Assembly: GCA_017311185.1 (NCBI GenBank)
Contig: JAESUZ010000346.1
Coordinates: forward strand, 434,001-498,000
Reading direction: 5' to 3'
From: Proteles cristata cristata
Lineage: Eukaryota > Chordata > Mammalia > Carnivora > Hyaenidae
Length of the DNA: 64,000 bases
Shown: one piece after another, positions 46,988-58,301 of the stretch
How the letters are laid out: every line of letters starts with the position of its first letter
Numbering within the stretch: the first letter of the stretch is position 1
Made by a program: the position numbers and the translations under genes
The notes under the pieces: model-generated
What the model was told of the DNA's origin: nothing
Databases searched by the model: none
The model's input: only the letters and a program-made list of their open reading frames with translations

Positions 46988-49385
46988 CTGGAGAGGAGAG
47001 ACACAGGGGCCTGTTTGAGACAGAGATAGGCTGTACCTTCCTCCACCCAGAGTTGGGAACAAGGCCCATGTGATGGGTTGAGGGCTGTCTTGGGGACTCA
47101 AGAAAGAGATTTTAACCACAGGCTCATTAAGGATCTGGGTCTTTCTAGCATTTCCTTGAAATGAAAACTAAAACAATGAAAGATAGGCAGTATTGCTGGC
47201 TGGGTGTCTACCATTTGAGCATTTTACTGAAGGCCCACAAAACTCACAACTGAATTATCAAGGTATAGTGGAAAAGATACGAATTTCCATCGTGAGGATC
47301 TGGGTTCAATCCCATTTTTCCCGCTGACACCTCAAGGAAATGTCTGCTCTTCTTAAAACTTTGGTTTACTAACTGGGACAATCAGAGCTATGCAATATGA
47401 TCTCCCGGGGCCACAGAGGTACTTCACGTTAAGAGTTTCACTCGGCTTAGGTGCTCATTAAATGTGTGTGTGCATGTGTATGTGTGTGTGTGAAAGGTGT
47501 GCATGTGTGTGTGTGGATGGAGACTAATAAGTGAAAGGTTTTTATCTGGTAATTATGGGCCCCATCAACTGCTCGTACTTACTTACCAACCATCTGAAAA
47601 ACAGGACCCCTTGATTCTTTTCTCCCCAGGGCCTGGCCCCTTCTCTGGGCCTAATATCATACTCAGGCCTCAGCTTCTCCCATCGCCTAGAAGGTCTGTG
47701 ACCTCCTGCCCTGAAGGCAACACATAGGCCTTCACCGCCTTCTCCTGACCTCACTGGTGAGCCTTCACTTCTCCTTCTCAGCCTCTCTGGGGAGTGGCTC
47801 CCAACCCCAGCAGGTAGACTCTCTTGCACTTCATCTTCCGTGGCTACTGCCTTGTTTCTAGTATCAGGTGTAAGCTCCCTGGGGTCCAGGACTCTGATGG
47901 GGACCTTCACTGTATCTGTTCCACACCCGGCACTGGGTTCCCAGCCAGCCGTTGGGCAGAGGTTGTGTCTTTAGTCACCTTTAACTTTCTTGAATAAATG
48001 GCATCTTTAGGCAAAATCACTCGTTAACTCAGACTCAGCGATTAGCCAATAGCTCCTAGTGTCCCAGAGGCAGGGGACAAAAGTCCTCTGAAATCCCTGA
48101 GCCCAAGGCACTTCTCTCAGAGCCTCAGGTAGGCCATCTGCAAATGGGGTCTAAAAGGACATCGTCGGGTTCCTGAAGGGCTTTGTGGGGTTAAACTGAG
48201 GCTAGAGGAGGTTCCAGAATTTGTGAATCGCAGAGGCAAAGTGGGGCCAGCTGGGGTGCACAGAGCAAGCATTTTCACCCGGATTTTATTTTCAGGGATG
48301 GCCCGAAGATGATTAATGACTATTATTAGGTGTATTTAGAAGCTTCCCGAGCTGTACTCGGCACCTCCCTGTCCGAGTCTCCCTGTCCCCTGTGAACGGG
48401 AGGCTCTCATCATTCAGGAAATCACTCTCGCCCCCACCCCCAGCCTTTCCCTGGACCTCCTTGAGGAATGCAGATGCCTGGGCAGCTCCTTTCTGCTACG
48501 CCGAGTGACACTGTCCAGACAAGCCCGGGGGACCCCTGCGCCTCAATTTCCAACTGGACAGGAATGAAGACTGAGGCAGGAGATGGGCCAGACTGCTGGA
48601 AGTCCCCCAGCAGAGCTGAGATCTAAGACCTGCCAGCTCTGGCCCCGGGCCCTCCATCACCCTCTTGTCTCCAGAGCGAGGAGCCCGCAGGGGGCTCTTA
48701 CCTCCCTGCCCCAGGACATTTCCACTGCCTTGGAGTGCTCTCTGGGGCCCGCAGGCCCCCTCACGTTGCCATCCCTCAGGGGAGAGGCCAGGCTGAGGTT
48801 CAACTTCAGTTGAGCACCTACCGTGTGAGCACGCAGTCCCATGTTCTCGGTAACTTGTTCAATCCTCACAGAAACCCGCCGACAAGGGTATGATTATGTG
48901 CCCGTTACAGAGAGGAAACTAGAACCTCAAAGAGGTATAGTGACTTGCTTAGAGTCAAACAGCTAATAATCAACAGAGGAAGGATTTGCACCTTGGTGTT
49001 TCTGACTCCAGAGCTGTCCCTCCCTCCACTGCACTGGAGATGACGGAAGTGTGTTCCAAGAACCCCCATTCCCTTCATCCACTCTGTTAAACCTACCTAT
49101 TTTACCTACCTCCCTGCTGGGGATTGACAATGTACAGTGAGACATTAAAGGCTCTGAAAAGTCCTGCAGAGAAGATCACGATTTGACTGTCCCATCCATT
49201 GCCCCCTGACCTTAGTCGATCGTGGAAAGTATGCCACCTGTTGTGTTTGGGAAGTTGAACGACACGTGCTTAGTTGCACTGCCATATCGCATCCCCCACC
49301 GTCAAAGAAAGTTTATGAACTAAGTGTCTAAGCATATTTTTGCATGTTTCCTTTTGAACCAGCTCAGGCTGGTGGTAAAACCCAC
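46988..49385 (-). other. SERPINA2: Between SERPINA2 exons 5 and 2; exons 3-4 not found
   Basis: Only 2.4 kb, without a recognisable serpin exon 3 or 4. The parts at 46988-47095 and about 47850-48110 match the intron next to SERPINA1 exon 5 (63451-63530 and about 63620-63850). A TG repeat lies at 47464-47515 and a MIR-type fragment at 48885-48975. The rest is unassigned. Confidence 0.75.
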
Positions 49386-49983
49386 CATGAAAGAAAATGT
49401 AATTAACCAGAACAATAGTTGTGTCTTTGTCAAGATCTTTGACGAAATCCACAGTTTCCCCTTGGATTTCATTCCCTATATACTGGTTGATCTGTTTCTT
49501 GGCCTCTTCAATGTGTCTGAAGTGGATGGAGAAGGCTTCTGGGTGGCCCAGCCTCCTGACATCCTCCAAAAGATATGCACTTGCTTCCGAATCTTAGCAA
49601 CAAGTAGCAGACTTCTGGTGGCGAGCTGGGACTGGCTGTCAAGGAGATCGATGCTGGAAGCCTTTGTAGATATTGGCCTCAGGTGCCTCCTTCAAGTTAA
49701 AACCCAGGCCCTGAGGGATCTGGGTGCGAGTGTCACCTTTGGTCCCCAGGGAGAGCATCAGAAAGGCTATCACGAGGCTATTTTGAGGCTCACAGGGGAG
49801 AAGTGATGTTGTTGTTGGACTGATGAGCCAGTTCATGGTATAGGCTGAAGGCAGCCGTGGCCAGTTTGGTGGCTGTGTTTGGGGAGGGTGCCTGCTGATG
49901 GGGCTTGTGATCTGCCTGAAAGCGTGCAGGGAGCCGGGACCCTGATGTCACAGGCGCCCCACGCGGTGGACGATGGCATCATC
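49386..49983 (-). pseudogene. SERPINA2: SERPINA2 remnant, exon 2
   Basis: Broken first coding exon. The acceptor ctgcag/GATG and a start ATG CCA TCG TCC (49979-) encoding MPSSTAWG recall the MPSSVSWG start of human A1/A2, but most of the signal peptide is gone. [16 protein letters not shown] follows. The frame then shifts more than once before [40 protein letters not shown]. After a TGA and further shifts it resumes as EDVRRLGHPEAFSIHFRHIE, KKQINQYI and DKDTTIVLVNYIFFH. The FHG at the exon end is shared with human SERPINA2 (FHGKW), whereas A1 has FKG. The donor is CATG/GTGGGT. No product is expected. Confidence 0.88.
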
Positions 49984-51004
49984 CTGCAGGCAGAGAAGGG
50001 GCCCCACGCCCACGTCAGGCCACACGGCGAGTCCCTGGCCACCCACTGACACCACATAAAGCATGCCCAGTGCCCAGTGCCGAGCACGTTCCTACGCCCT
50101 CATCATGGAGAACAGAACAGCGGCAGAGACTGACAGTGCTCCCCACACCCCAGCCCATGTAAGCCCCGTGCGGCCTCAACTCCTGGGCCTCTTGTGATGA
50201 CCTGTGACCCAGGGCGTCTGACATTTCTCTATTTACAGATGAGGAGACCGAAGGCCAGAGAGGCCTAAGTCCCCTGCCCCAGGCCACAGAGCAGAGCCCA
50301 GAACCACAGACCTGGGCAGTCTGGCTCTGGAGTCCATGCTCTTGATGGCAGCGCTGACATCTACGATGGCCCCGTGTGCAAGTGCCATGGCCCCTGTTTT
50401 ACATCAGAGGAAACTGAGGCACAGCAAGCATAATGTACGTGTGTGCACTTACCCAGGAAGCAGGTCAGTTCAAGTGCAGGGATGCCTTGATTGGGAATAG
50501 TCCCCAGTTGGTCTCCATTGACATGTGGCTTCTGCCCAGAGAGGGTAAGATCTTGCCCAAGGACACACAGCCAGAAACCCCTCCTGCCTGACTGTGGCCC
50601 AGACTCTCCCTGACTCCATACACTTCCACCTCCCTTCTCTCATAACTGTGACAGCTCTCACGGAATAGGCCATCTGAGCCCTCACTTGATTATCATCTGA
50701 CCCTCCGACATTCCAGGCCTGGCGGATACTGCTCATGAAAGCACTGAGGCACTCAGTCAACCCTGAAGGCATTGACTTTTATTTCAGTGGCCTGAGACTT
50801 GGAGAGCAATTCCGGAACATGCTCAAGGCTACAAAGCTGTTTGGGCCAAGCTGGCCCCGGGCAGGTCTCCACGCGTCTGGGCTGGTGCTCCATGCACGGC
50901 GTGTTCGCCCGGAAACTTTCTCCCTGAAGCGGGAACTTGGCTGCATCTGAGGGCTGAGCACACAGGGCGTCAGGGGGCTCAAGCTCGGAACCATGGACAT
51001 TCTG

Positions 51005-51155
51005 GGCTGGAACATTCTATGCTGCGGGGGGTCATCCTGTACATTGTAGGATGTTTAGATGCATCCTAGACCAAACCTGATGCCCGTGGCAACCTCCTAC
51101 CGCCAAGGATGACAATCAGACATCCCCCAGAGATTGCCCAGGGTCCCCTGGGGTC
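51005..51155 (-). mobile_element. MER20-like hAT fragment
   Basis: cctgtacattgtaggatgtt and the following tgacaatcagacatccccca resemble the reverse MER20 core. Confidence 0.65.
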
Positions 51156-51529
51156 AGAGTGCCCTTGGGCGAGGAGGAGGAGGGCTTCAGAGCACGTGAC
51201 CCACTTGGGAGGCCTCTCTTTCCTTAGTTGGACAGACTTCTGATTTTGGAGCAGGTTTGGGTTGGGGAGTCCCAACTTGCTCATTGGGGCCAAAGTGTTC
51301 ACTGGGCCCATTTGGTTTGGGGTGTCCATGTTTCTTGGGTAGGGGTCCGGGATTCTGCTGTGACATGTCACGTCAGGCCTTAGGGAGACCATAGCAAATC
51401 TCCTCATCTGTCACCTTGGAAACTCAGCTGCCCCCATGGTCCTTCTGTCATTGGGGCTTAAAGACAAACTCCTCCGTGTGTGGGCGCTGCGTCCACTACA
51501 CAGTCACCCACAGCGGCAGCTCCTAGAAC

Positions 51530-51680
51530 CTTTTCTCTCTCCCTCTCTCTCTCCCTTCCTTCCTTCCTCTCTCCCTCCTTCCTTCCTTCCTTCCTTCCTT
51601 CCTTCCTTCCTTCCTTTCATCTTCAGAGATAAAGCACAAGCAGAGGAGGGACAGAGAGAGAGAGAGAGAGAGAGACTCTT
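51530..51680 (+). repeat. (CTTC)n then (GA)n microsatellites
   Basis: Pyrimidine tract at 51536-51617 (ttcc repeats), then a SINE-like remnant and (ga)n at 51651-51675. Confidence 0.92.
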
Positions 51681-51779
51681 AAGTAGCACAAAAATTTTTA
51701 GTCTCTCTGAGTGTACTATTTAAAATGAGATTGTTGGAGAAGCAAGTAAAGCCAGGCTAGTCATCAAAACTCGGGACCA

Positions 51780-52265
51780 TTGCTTATATACAACATTTTC
51801 CCCTCTACCCCGTGCCCCCATCAACCCTCAGTTTGTTCTCTGTATTTAAGAGTCCCATATGGTTTGCTTCCCTCTCTGTTTGAAAGTATTTTTCCCCTTC
51901 CTTTCTCCCATGTTAAGTTTCTCAAGATCCACATATGAGTGAAAACATATACTTGTCTTTCTCAGCCTGACTTATTTCCTTCAGCATAATACCCTCCACT
52001 TCCATCCAGGTTGCTGCAAATGGCCAGGTTTCATTTTTTCTCATTGCCAAGTAGTATTCCATTGTGTATATAAATCACATCTTCTTCATCCATTCTTCAG
52101 TTGATGGACATTTGGGCTCTTTTAATAATTTGGCTGTTGTTGAAAGCACTGCTATAAACATTGGGATGATTCACAGGAATCTATCCCCAACACAAGAGCA
52201 CACAGCATACACTGTATATCAGCTAACTTAACAATAAAATATATTTAAAAAAATTAAAGAATTAA
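51780..52265 (-). mobile_element. L1 LINE 3' piece with inverted junction (copy 1)
   Basis: Antisense L1 (ccccatcaaccctcagtttg to ctgctataaacattggg) switches near 52170 to a sense-type L1 3' end (cactgtatatcagctaactt, aacaataaaatatatttaaa). Confidence 0.75.
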
Positions 52266-53565
52266 TCAAAATATCAGAAATCCATAATGAAGTCACTTTA
52301 AAAAATCTATTTAAAAAAATTTTAGATTCTTTAATCAAATATCAAATATGTGCACAAAATTTCAGTATATTCATGTCTATGATGTCTATTATTTATAATA
52401 GGTAAATTGTAAACATCCGGATATATAAAACTTGTTAAATGGATTATAGTATTTAACTATAACCGTAAGTGATGGACTAAGATGCAAGGTTTTTAAACCA
52501 TACATTAAAAAATAGGAGGGGCGCCTGGGTGGCTTAGTTGGTTAAGCGCCCGACTTTCGCTTAGGTCATGATCTCGCGGTTCATGGGTTCGAGCCCCGCG
52601 TCGGGCTCTGTGCTGACTGCCAGCTCAGAGCCTGGAGCCGGTTTCAGTCTGTGACTCCCTCTCTCTCTGACCCTCCCCTCCTCACGCTGTGTCTCTCTCT
52701 CTCTCCTAGAAATAAATAAAAACATTAAAAAAAAATAAATCTTTAAAAAATAATGAAAAATATAGGAAATCATTGCAACATATTCATATATGCAACAACA
52801 AATTGAAAAAGGAAAAAGATCCCTCAGGGCCAGAAGAAACCCGAGAGATAACTGTTTGCGGGAAGAAGGGTGGTGAGTTTCGCAAACACAAGCTTTTACA
52901 AGCAGTAAGGGGCCAATGAGTGGAAGAAGGGGTCGTGAACCCAGATAAGAAAGGGGAGGAGGTGACGGACCCCAGGGCAGGGCTATCTGAGGAGTTAATG
53001 AATACACCTCAGCCTTTCAGAGGAGGACCTCCAAGCACAAGACCGAGGCCAGGGTCCACCGTGCCGGGGGCGGGGGAGGGGGGCAGGAAGCAGGGAGGCC
53101 ATGGGCCATCCTTTGGAAATCTGGTGAGCAGGCCACCGGCGGGGGGTGGGGGGGGGTGAGCTAAACGGCCATGTGCTTCCTCCAGTGAGATAATTAAGTG
53201 GGCGGCGTGGGGTGTGCAGAGCAAGGCCAAGGACTCTGGCTCTGGCGGGAGTTGAGAAGGAACCGGGTAAGAGAAGGGCCTGAAGCGTGTTGGAGAAGCG
53301 TGTTGGAGAACACGGAAGGGGGCCCTCCGAGGGGACTTGCCCCTGCTGCCTGCAGGTGGGAGAGACACAGGTGAAGACCATCAGGGCGACAGGGTCCTTT
53401 CCAAGCCTGGGAAGAGGGGGAGGAGGGCAAAGCAACCCCCAAGCAGCACCCCCCCGCCCCCATGCATGATGCACCATGATGCATCATCAAAGCAGGCCTA
53501 CTATGCACTGGGAGGGTTTGAAGGGCATGATTCCAGCCTCCCCACTGGCTGGGCTGCGCAGAACA
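51840..53565 (+). repeat. Duplicated block, copy 1
   Basis: Matches 56340-57884 in order. Flanking L1-derived parts (to about 52500) are clearly diverged from copy 2. The part from about 52905 to 53565 is nearly identical to 57225-57884, with one obvious small difference (gtgccgggggcggg versus gtgcaggggcggg). It is interrupted by a SINE absent from copy 2. Confidence 0.93.
52515..52742 (+). mobile_element. Feline SINE (young type), in duplicate copy 1 only
   Basis: ggggcgcctgggtggcttag head with the tttcgcttaggtcatg variant. Target-site duplication ttaaaaaata at 52505-52514 and 52743-52752. The empty site is visible at about 57065-57075 in copy 2. Confidence 0.95.
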
Positions 53566-54117
53566 GCAAAGGGCCCGCTGCTGCCTGCAACTCCTGACCA
53601 CGGCAGGTGGGAGCCGAACTTGTCTGTGCCTCAGTTTCCCCCTCTGCTAAGTGGAGATAATAATCCTGGAACAGTGGCCCAGCCTCGCCGACCAGTGTCC
53701 GCTCAGGAGGAGGATGATGGAAAATTACTCACTCGGCAGGATGCGCTGACTCCCGAGAGAGGCTGGGTGGGCGGGACACGCACCTGCGGGGCCTCGTCTC
53801 CAGATAGGGCAGTGTCGGGGGGCTGGGACCCTCAGTCCTACGGGCCCACAGCCACCCCCGCAGCTGGAAAGGAGGCTGGGAGCCTCCAGAGTGCAGCTGG
53901 TGAGTGCCTGATGCCATCAGAGGGCCTTGCTGTCCTTTGGAGTGGCCTTGTCCAGCGAAGCCAGCGGGCACGGAGCCATCTGAAGGGTGGGCGATGGGGG
54001 CCCCAGGACCACGCACGACCAAGAGTTCATTTTGCCTTGAAACTGTCTGCACAGAGCTGTCGAGGGGAGAAAGTGGATTAGAACTCCCGTAGAGCCTAGA
54101 CTGGTGCCTGAGACATG

Positions 54118-54553
54118 GTTGACTGCCGGGAGCCACATCGGCCTCTCTGGATGGCAGTCACAGCAAGGAAATGGCAATATTTGCACAGCTCCTGCCATGA
54201 GAAACGAAAACTGGTATCTCTTCCTGCTACTACTGGCTCATGTTGGAAATATCTATATACAACTTAACCTATATGTTATCCTGTTTTCCACTAAGAACAT
54301 TCTGTTGTAAGTTCACTATGACTGGAATAATTCGGCAATTGTTATCGCAAAAGACCTTCCGTTGTAAAGAAATTCCTTTCTTTGACCTCATATTGTGGTT
54401 GAACCTTTAAATAAAGACACCAAAGCCGACAGGACAGAGATGCCTGCCTGGTGATCAGGAAGAATCTCGGGGCTCTCTCATTCTCTCTCTCGCCGACACC
54501 GTCCATCCTTCGGGGACCCCTGGATGTGCTGGAGCTGCCCTCCGACAGTTGAC
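54118..54553 (+). mobile_element. Solo LTR with 6-bp target-site duplication
   Basis: LTR of 424 bp (54124-54547) starting TGCCGGGAGC and ending CCTCCGACA, flanked by perfect gttgac repeats (54118-54123 and 54548-54553). A tttaaataaagacacc stretch (near 54405) could supply TATA/polyA functions. The 6-bp duplication favours a class II (betaretrovirus-like) element. The orientation is inferred from the AATAAA. No internal viral genes are present. Confidence 0.8.
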
Positions 54554-55129
54554 CTGTAGGAAACGTCAGCTGCCGGGAATCACTGGGCTTGTTACCATCA
54601 AAGTCTCAGCCCTTGGAATCTTCACACTGGGAGCTGGGATCATGTCCTCTGAACTCCAAAGTCCATTTGTCCAGGCACAGAAAGGAGCTAGCAGGTGCCT
54701 GTCAAGCACCCAGGCTCAGAGGAATTGTGGGAAAGAACAAGATCGGGCTGCCCTGAGGTAGTTAGCACCTTGCAGAGTATCAAGACCCAAGGGCCCTTAG
54801 TGCTCCCATTTTCCTGATGAGAAAAGCAAGGCTCACAGAGAGGCGCTGACCTCCCCAGCTCTCAGGGAGCACATTGGTTCACAGTAGAGCTGTGGCAAGA
54901 TCCCATCTGACTCCCAAGTCTAGGTCCTTGGTAACAAAGCGTGCAAGTATGTGTAATTCATCCCTTTGTTGCTTTTTTGCCAGCAAATCACAAGACAGGG
55001 GAAGCAAGCCTCCTATGCCGCTTTTTCAGAATCTGTGGTCTGATGTGTAATATTTGGCAAGAGCCAGCACCATAGACAAAGATGCTATGCGCCATCAGTC
55101 ATAGAAGAAACTTTGAATGAGTTCGATCT

Positions 55130-55215
55130 CATTGTCCCCATTTTGCAGGGACGGGAACTGAGGCCCGCTCGGATGGAGGTGCCATCGAAGGCCCTGCTCA
55201 TGGTGCCCTGCTAGT
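55130..55215 (-). mobile_element. MIR fragment
   Basis: cattgtccccattttgcagg and gggaactgaggcccgctcgg. Confidence 0.7.
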
Positions 55216-55343
55216 TAGAATGCTGACTCGGGATTCCAGAATTCTGTGTGCCTCTCACCCTGCCCTGGACATTTTCATCCTAGCGTTTTGATGCTGAAAG
55301 TCACATCCGAGCTACAGGGCTCAGGAAATATTTCAAGACTAGT

Positions 55344-55518
55344 CTAGACTTTGGCTCAGGTCATGATCTCACGGTTTGTGGGTTCGGGCCCCATGTCAGG
55401 CTCTGTGCTGACAGCTAGCTCAGAGCCTGTTTCAGATTCTGTGTCTCCCTCTCTCTCTGACCCTCCCCTTCTCATGCTGTCTCTCTCTCAGAAATAAATA
55501 AAACATTAAAAAAAAAAA
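55344..55518 (+). mobile_element. Feline SINE, 5'-truncated
   Basis: Begins within the head at actttggctcaggtcatgat, lacking the first part of the tRNA region. Target-site duplication aagactagt at 55335-55343 and 55519-55527. Confidence 0.93.
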
Positions 55519-56134
55519 AAGACTAGTGATAATGGCCGACCAACGAAACCACTGTTTCCTTATGCACATTCCTCACTTCTGGTTTCGCTGTTCTGGTGGT
55601 TGTGCTCTTTGTGAACTGCACAGCACGACATTAAAATGAATGCTGGTAGCTCTGAGTTTTCATTGCGTCGTGTTCACTGTGTTTCTGGATCACCCAGGGA
55701 CACTGAGCGAGCACCTGATGAGAAAAGGCAGCTTTGACTTCTGAGAACCCATGTGCCTCCTAACCAGCCGTCGAGTGTACCTGGCCTGGCCCGGGGGTGC
55801 GTGGGGGACTGTCCTGCTCTTATCATTTCCCCTGCAATCCGGCCGTGCCTCCCCGACTTCCTGCACCTGCTCCCCAGCCCAGAGCCCTCAGCACTCATGG
55901 TGTCAGGTCAGGGAGGCGGATCCAGGTGGACCTGGAGGCTGGAATCGTTCCTGAGATCTGAGATGGACGGGACCATGTCCACCATCGGGAAAGCCCAGGC
56001 CTGAGGGCGGCTTCTGATTTCTAGGCTCATGCTGCCCCTGATTTCATAGTGGGGCACCTGATTTCTTCCTCTTTTTCTTTCTTTCTTTCTTTCTTTTTTT
56101 TTTTAGTATTGCCTCCTTTTCCCCTTTATTTATT

Positions 56135-56670
56135 TTTTATTTTTTTAACTAGTGAGTAATTAAAAAAAATTTAAATGTAATTTATTGTCAAGTTAGCTAA
56201 CCTATAGTGTATACATTGTGCTCTTGTTTTAGGGGTAGGGTTCCCATGATCTGTCATTTACATACAACACCCAGTGCCCATCAACCAGTGCCCTCCTCAG
56301 TGCCCATCACCCATTGCCCCCTCCGCTGCCCCATAAGCAACCCTCAGGTTGTTGTCTGTACTTAACAGTCCTTTATGATTTGCCTCCTTCTCTGTTTGAA
56401 ACTATTTTTCTCCCTTTCCTTTCACCATGGTCCTCTGTTAAGTTTCTCAAGTTCCACGTATGAGTGAAAACATATGATATCTGTCTTCCTTTGCCTGACT
56501 TATGTCACTTTGCATAATACCATCCAGTTCCATCCACGTTGCTGCAAATGGCCAGATGCCATTCTTTCTCATTGTGAAGTAGTATTCCATTGTGTATATC
56601 AACCACATCTTCTTGATCCATTCATCCATTGATGGACATTGGGGCTCTTTCTATAATTTGATTGTTGTTG
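56135..56670 (-). mobile_element. L1 LINE 3' end, antisense (unit A)
   Basis: aatttattgtcaagttagct, acatacaacacccagtgccc and tggtcctctgttaagtttct are the antisense L1 3' UTR and ORF2 end. A CTTT-rich tract (56060-56104) precedes it. Confidence 0.85.
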
Positions 56671-57884
56671 AAGCAACCACATGGGAAGTAACTGCTTGAG
56701 CTAAACCCAACCCTATTTGGCTGTTGTTGAAAGCGCTGCTGTAAACATTGGGATGATTCACAAGAATCTATCCCCAACACAAGAGCACACAGCATACACT
56801 GTATGTCAGCTAACTTGACCATAAAATATATTTTAAAAAGATTAAAGAATTAATCAAAATTTCGAATATGCATAATAAAGTCACTTTAAAAATCTATCTT
56901 AAAAAATAATCAGATATCACATATGCACAAAATTTCAGTATATACATGTTTATCATGGCATTATTTATAATAGGTAAATTAGAAATTTCCAGATATATAA
57001 AACTTGTTAAATGGATTATAGTACCATACGTAATGGACTAAAATGTAAGTTTTTAAAAACCATACATTAAAAAATAGTGAAAAATATAGGAGATCTTGGA
57101 TATATTCATATATGAAACAACAAATTCAAAAAGGAAAAAAATCCCTCAGGGCCAGATGAAACCGAGAGATAACTGTTTGCGGGAAGAGGGTGGTGGGTTT
57201 CGCAAACACAAGCTTTTACAAGCAGTAAGGGGCCAATGAGTGGAAGAAGGGGTCGTGAACCCAGATAAGAAAGGGGAGGAGGTGACGGACCCCAGGGCAG
57301 GGCTATCTGAGGAGTTAATGAATACACCTCAGCCTTTCAGAGGAGGACCTCCAAGCACAAGACCGAGGCCAGGGTCCACCGTGCAGGGGCGGGGGAGGGG
57401 GGCAGGAAGCAGGGAGGCCATGGGCCATCCTTTGGAAATCTGGTGAGCAGGCCACCGGCGGGGGGTGGGGGGGGGTGAGCTAAACGGCCATGTGCTTCCT
57501 CCAGTGAGATAATTAAGTGGGCGGCGTGGGGTGTGCAGAGCAAGGCCAAGGACTCTGGCTCTGGCGGGAGTTGAGAAGGAACCGGGTAAGAGAAGGGCCT
57601 GAAGCGTGTTGGAGAAGCGTGTTGGAGAACACGGAAGGGGGCCCTCCGAGGGGACTTGCCCCTGCTGCCTGCAGGTGGGAGAGACACAGGTGAAGACCAT
57701 CAGGGCGACAGGGTCCTTTCCAAGCCTGGGAAGAGGGGGAGGAGGGCAAAGCAACCCCCAAGCAGCACCCCCCCGCCCCCATGCATGATGCACCATGATG
57801 CATCATCAAAGCAGGCCTACTATGCACTGGGAGGGTTTGAAGGGCATGATTCCAGCCTCCCCACTGGCTGGGCTGCGCAGAACA
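56340..57884 (+). repeat. Duplicated block, copy 2
   Basis: Counterpart of 51840-53565. It lacks the SINE but has a 59-bp extra segment at about 56660-56718. Its right edge is followed by acaaattcaaaaaggaaaaa, which also occurs at its left part (57118-), so the near-identical part is bounded by a direct repeat of about 30 bp. Confidence 0.92.
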
Positions 57885-58031
57885 CAATAACAAATTCAAA
57901 AAGGAAAAAGCCCCTCAGAATTACTAGGGTAAATTCCTAGTATTGCAATTGCTGGGTCATAGCGAAATTCTCTTTTCAATTTTTTGAGGATGCTCCACAC
58001 CGTTTTCCAGAGCGGCTGCACCAGTTTGACG

Positions 58032-58250
58032 TGGAGGCTGGAATTGTTCCTGAGAACTGAGATGGACGGGACAATGTCCGCCGTCGGGAAAGCCCGGGCC
58101 TGAGGGCGGCTTCTGATTTCTAGGCTTGTGCTGTCCCTGATTTCTGAGTGGGGCACCTGATTTCTTCTTCCTTCCTTCCTTCCTTCCTTCCTTCCTTCCT
58201 TCCTTCCTTCCTTCCTTCCTTCCTTCATTCCTTCTTTCTTTCTTTCTTTT

Positions 58251-58301
<51 letters not shown>

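Larger units (their letters stand above)
55934..58028 (+). repeat. Tandem-duplicated unit A
   Basis: Starts with ggaggctggaatcgttcctg and a ggcggcttctgatttctagg flank, then a pyrimidine tract, then an antisense L1. Ends in an L1 piece finishing cggctgcaccagtttg. The same order, without the inserted 56.7-57.9 kb block, recurs from 58032 to 59104. Confidence 0.85.

Noticed and set aside
52995..53477. Paired 160 and 155 codon minus-strand frames in the two duplicate copies
   Set aside because: They are conserved only because the DNA is almost identical. Pro-rich, with no homology and no splice context. Tested as a possible duplicated gene and not supported.
53476..54081. 201-codon plus-strand frame
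   Set aside because: Begins inside the duplicated block, and the duplicate copy ends partway through it. There is no domain and no family match.
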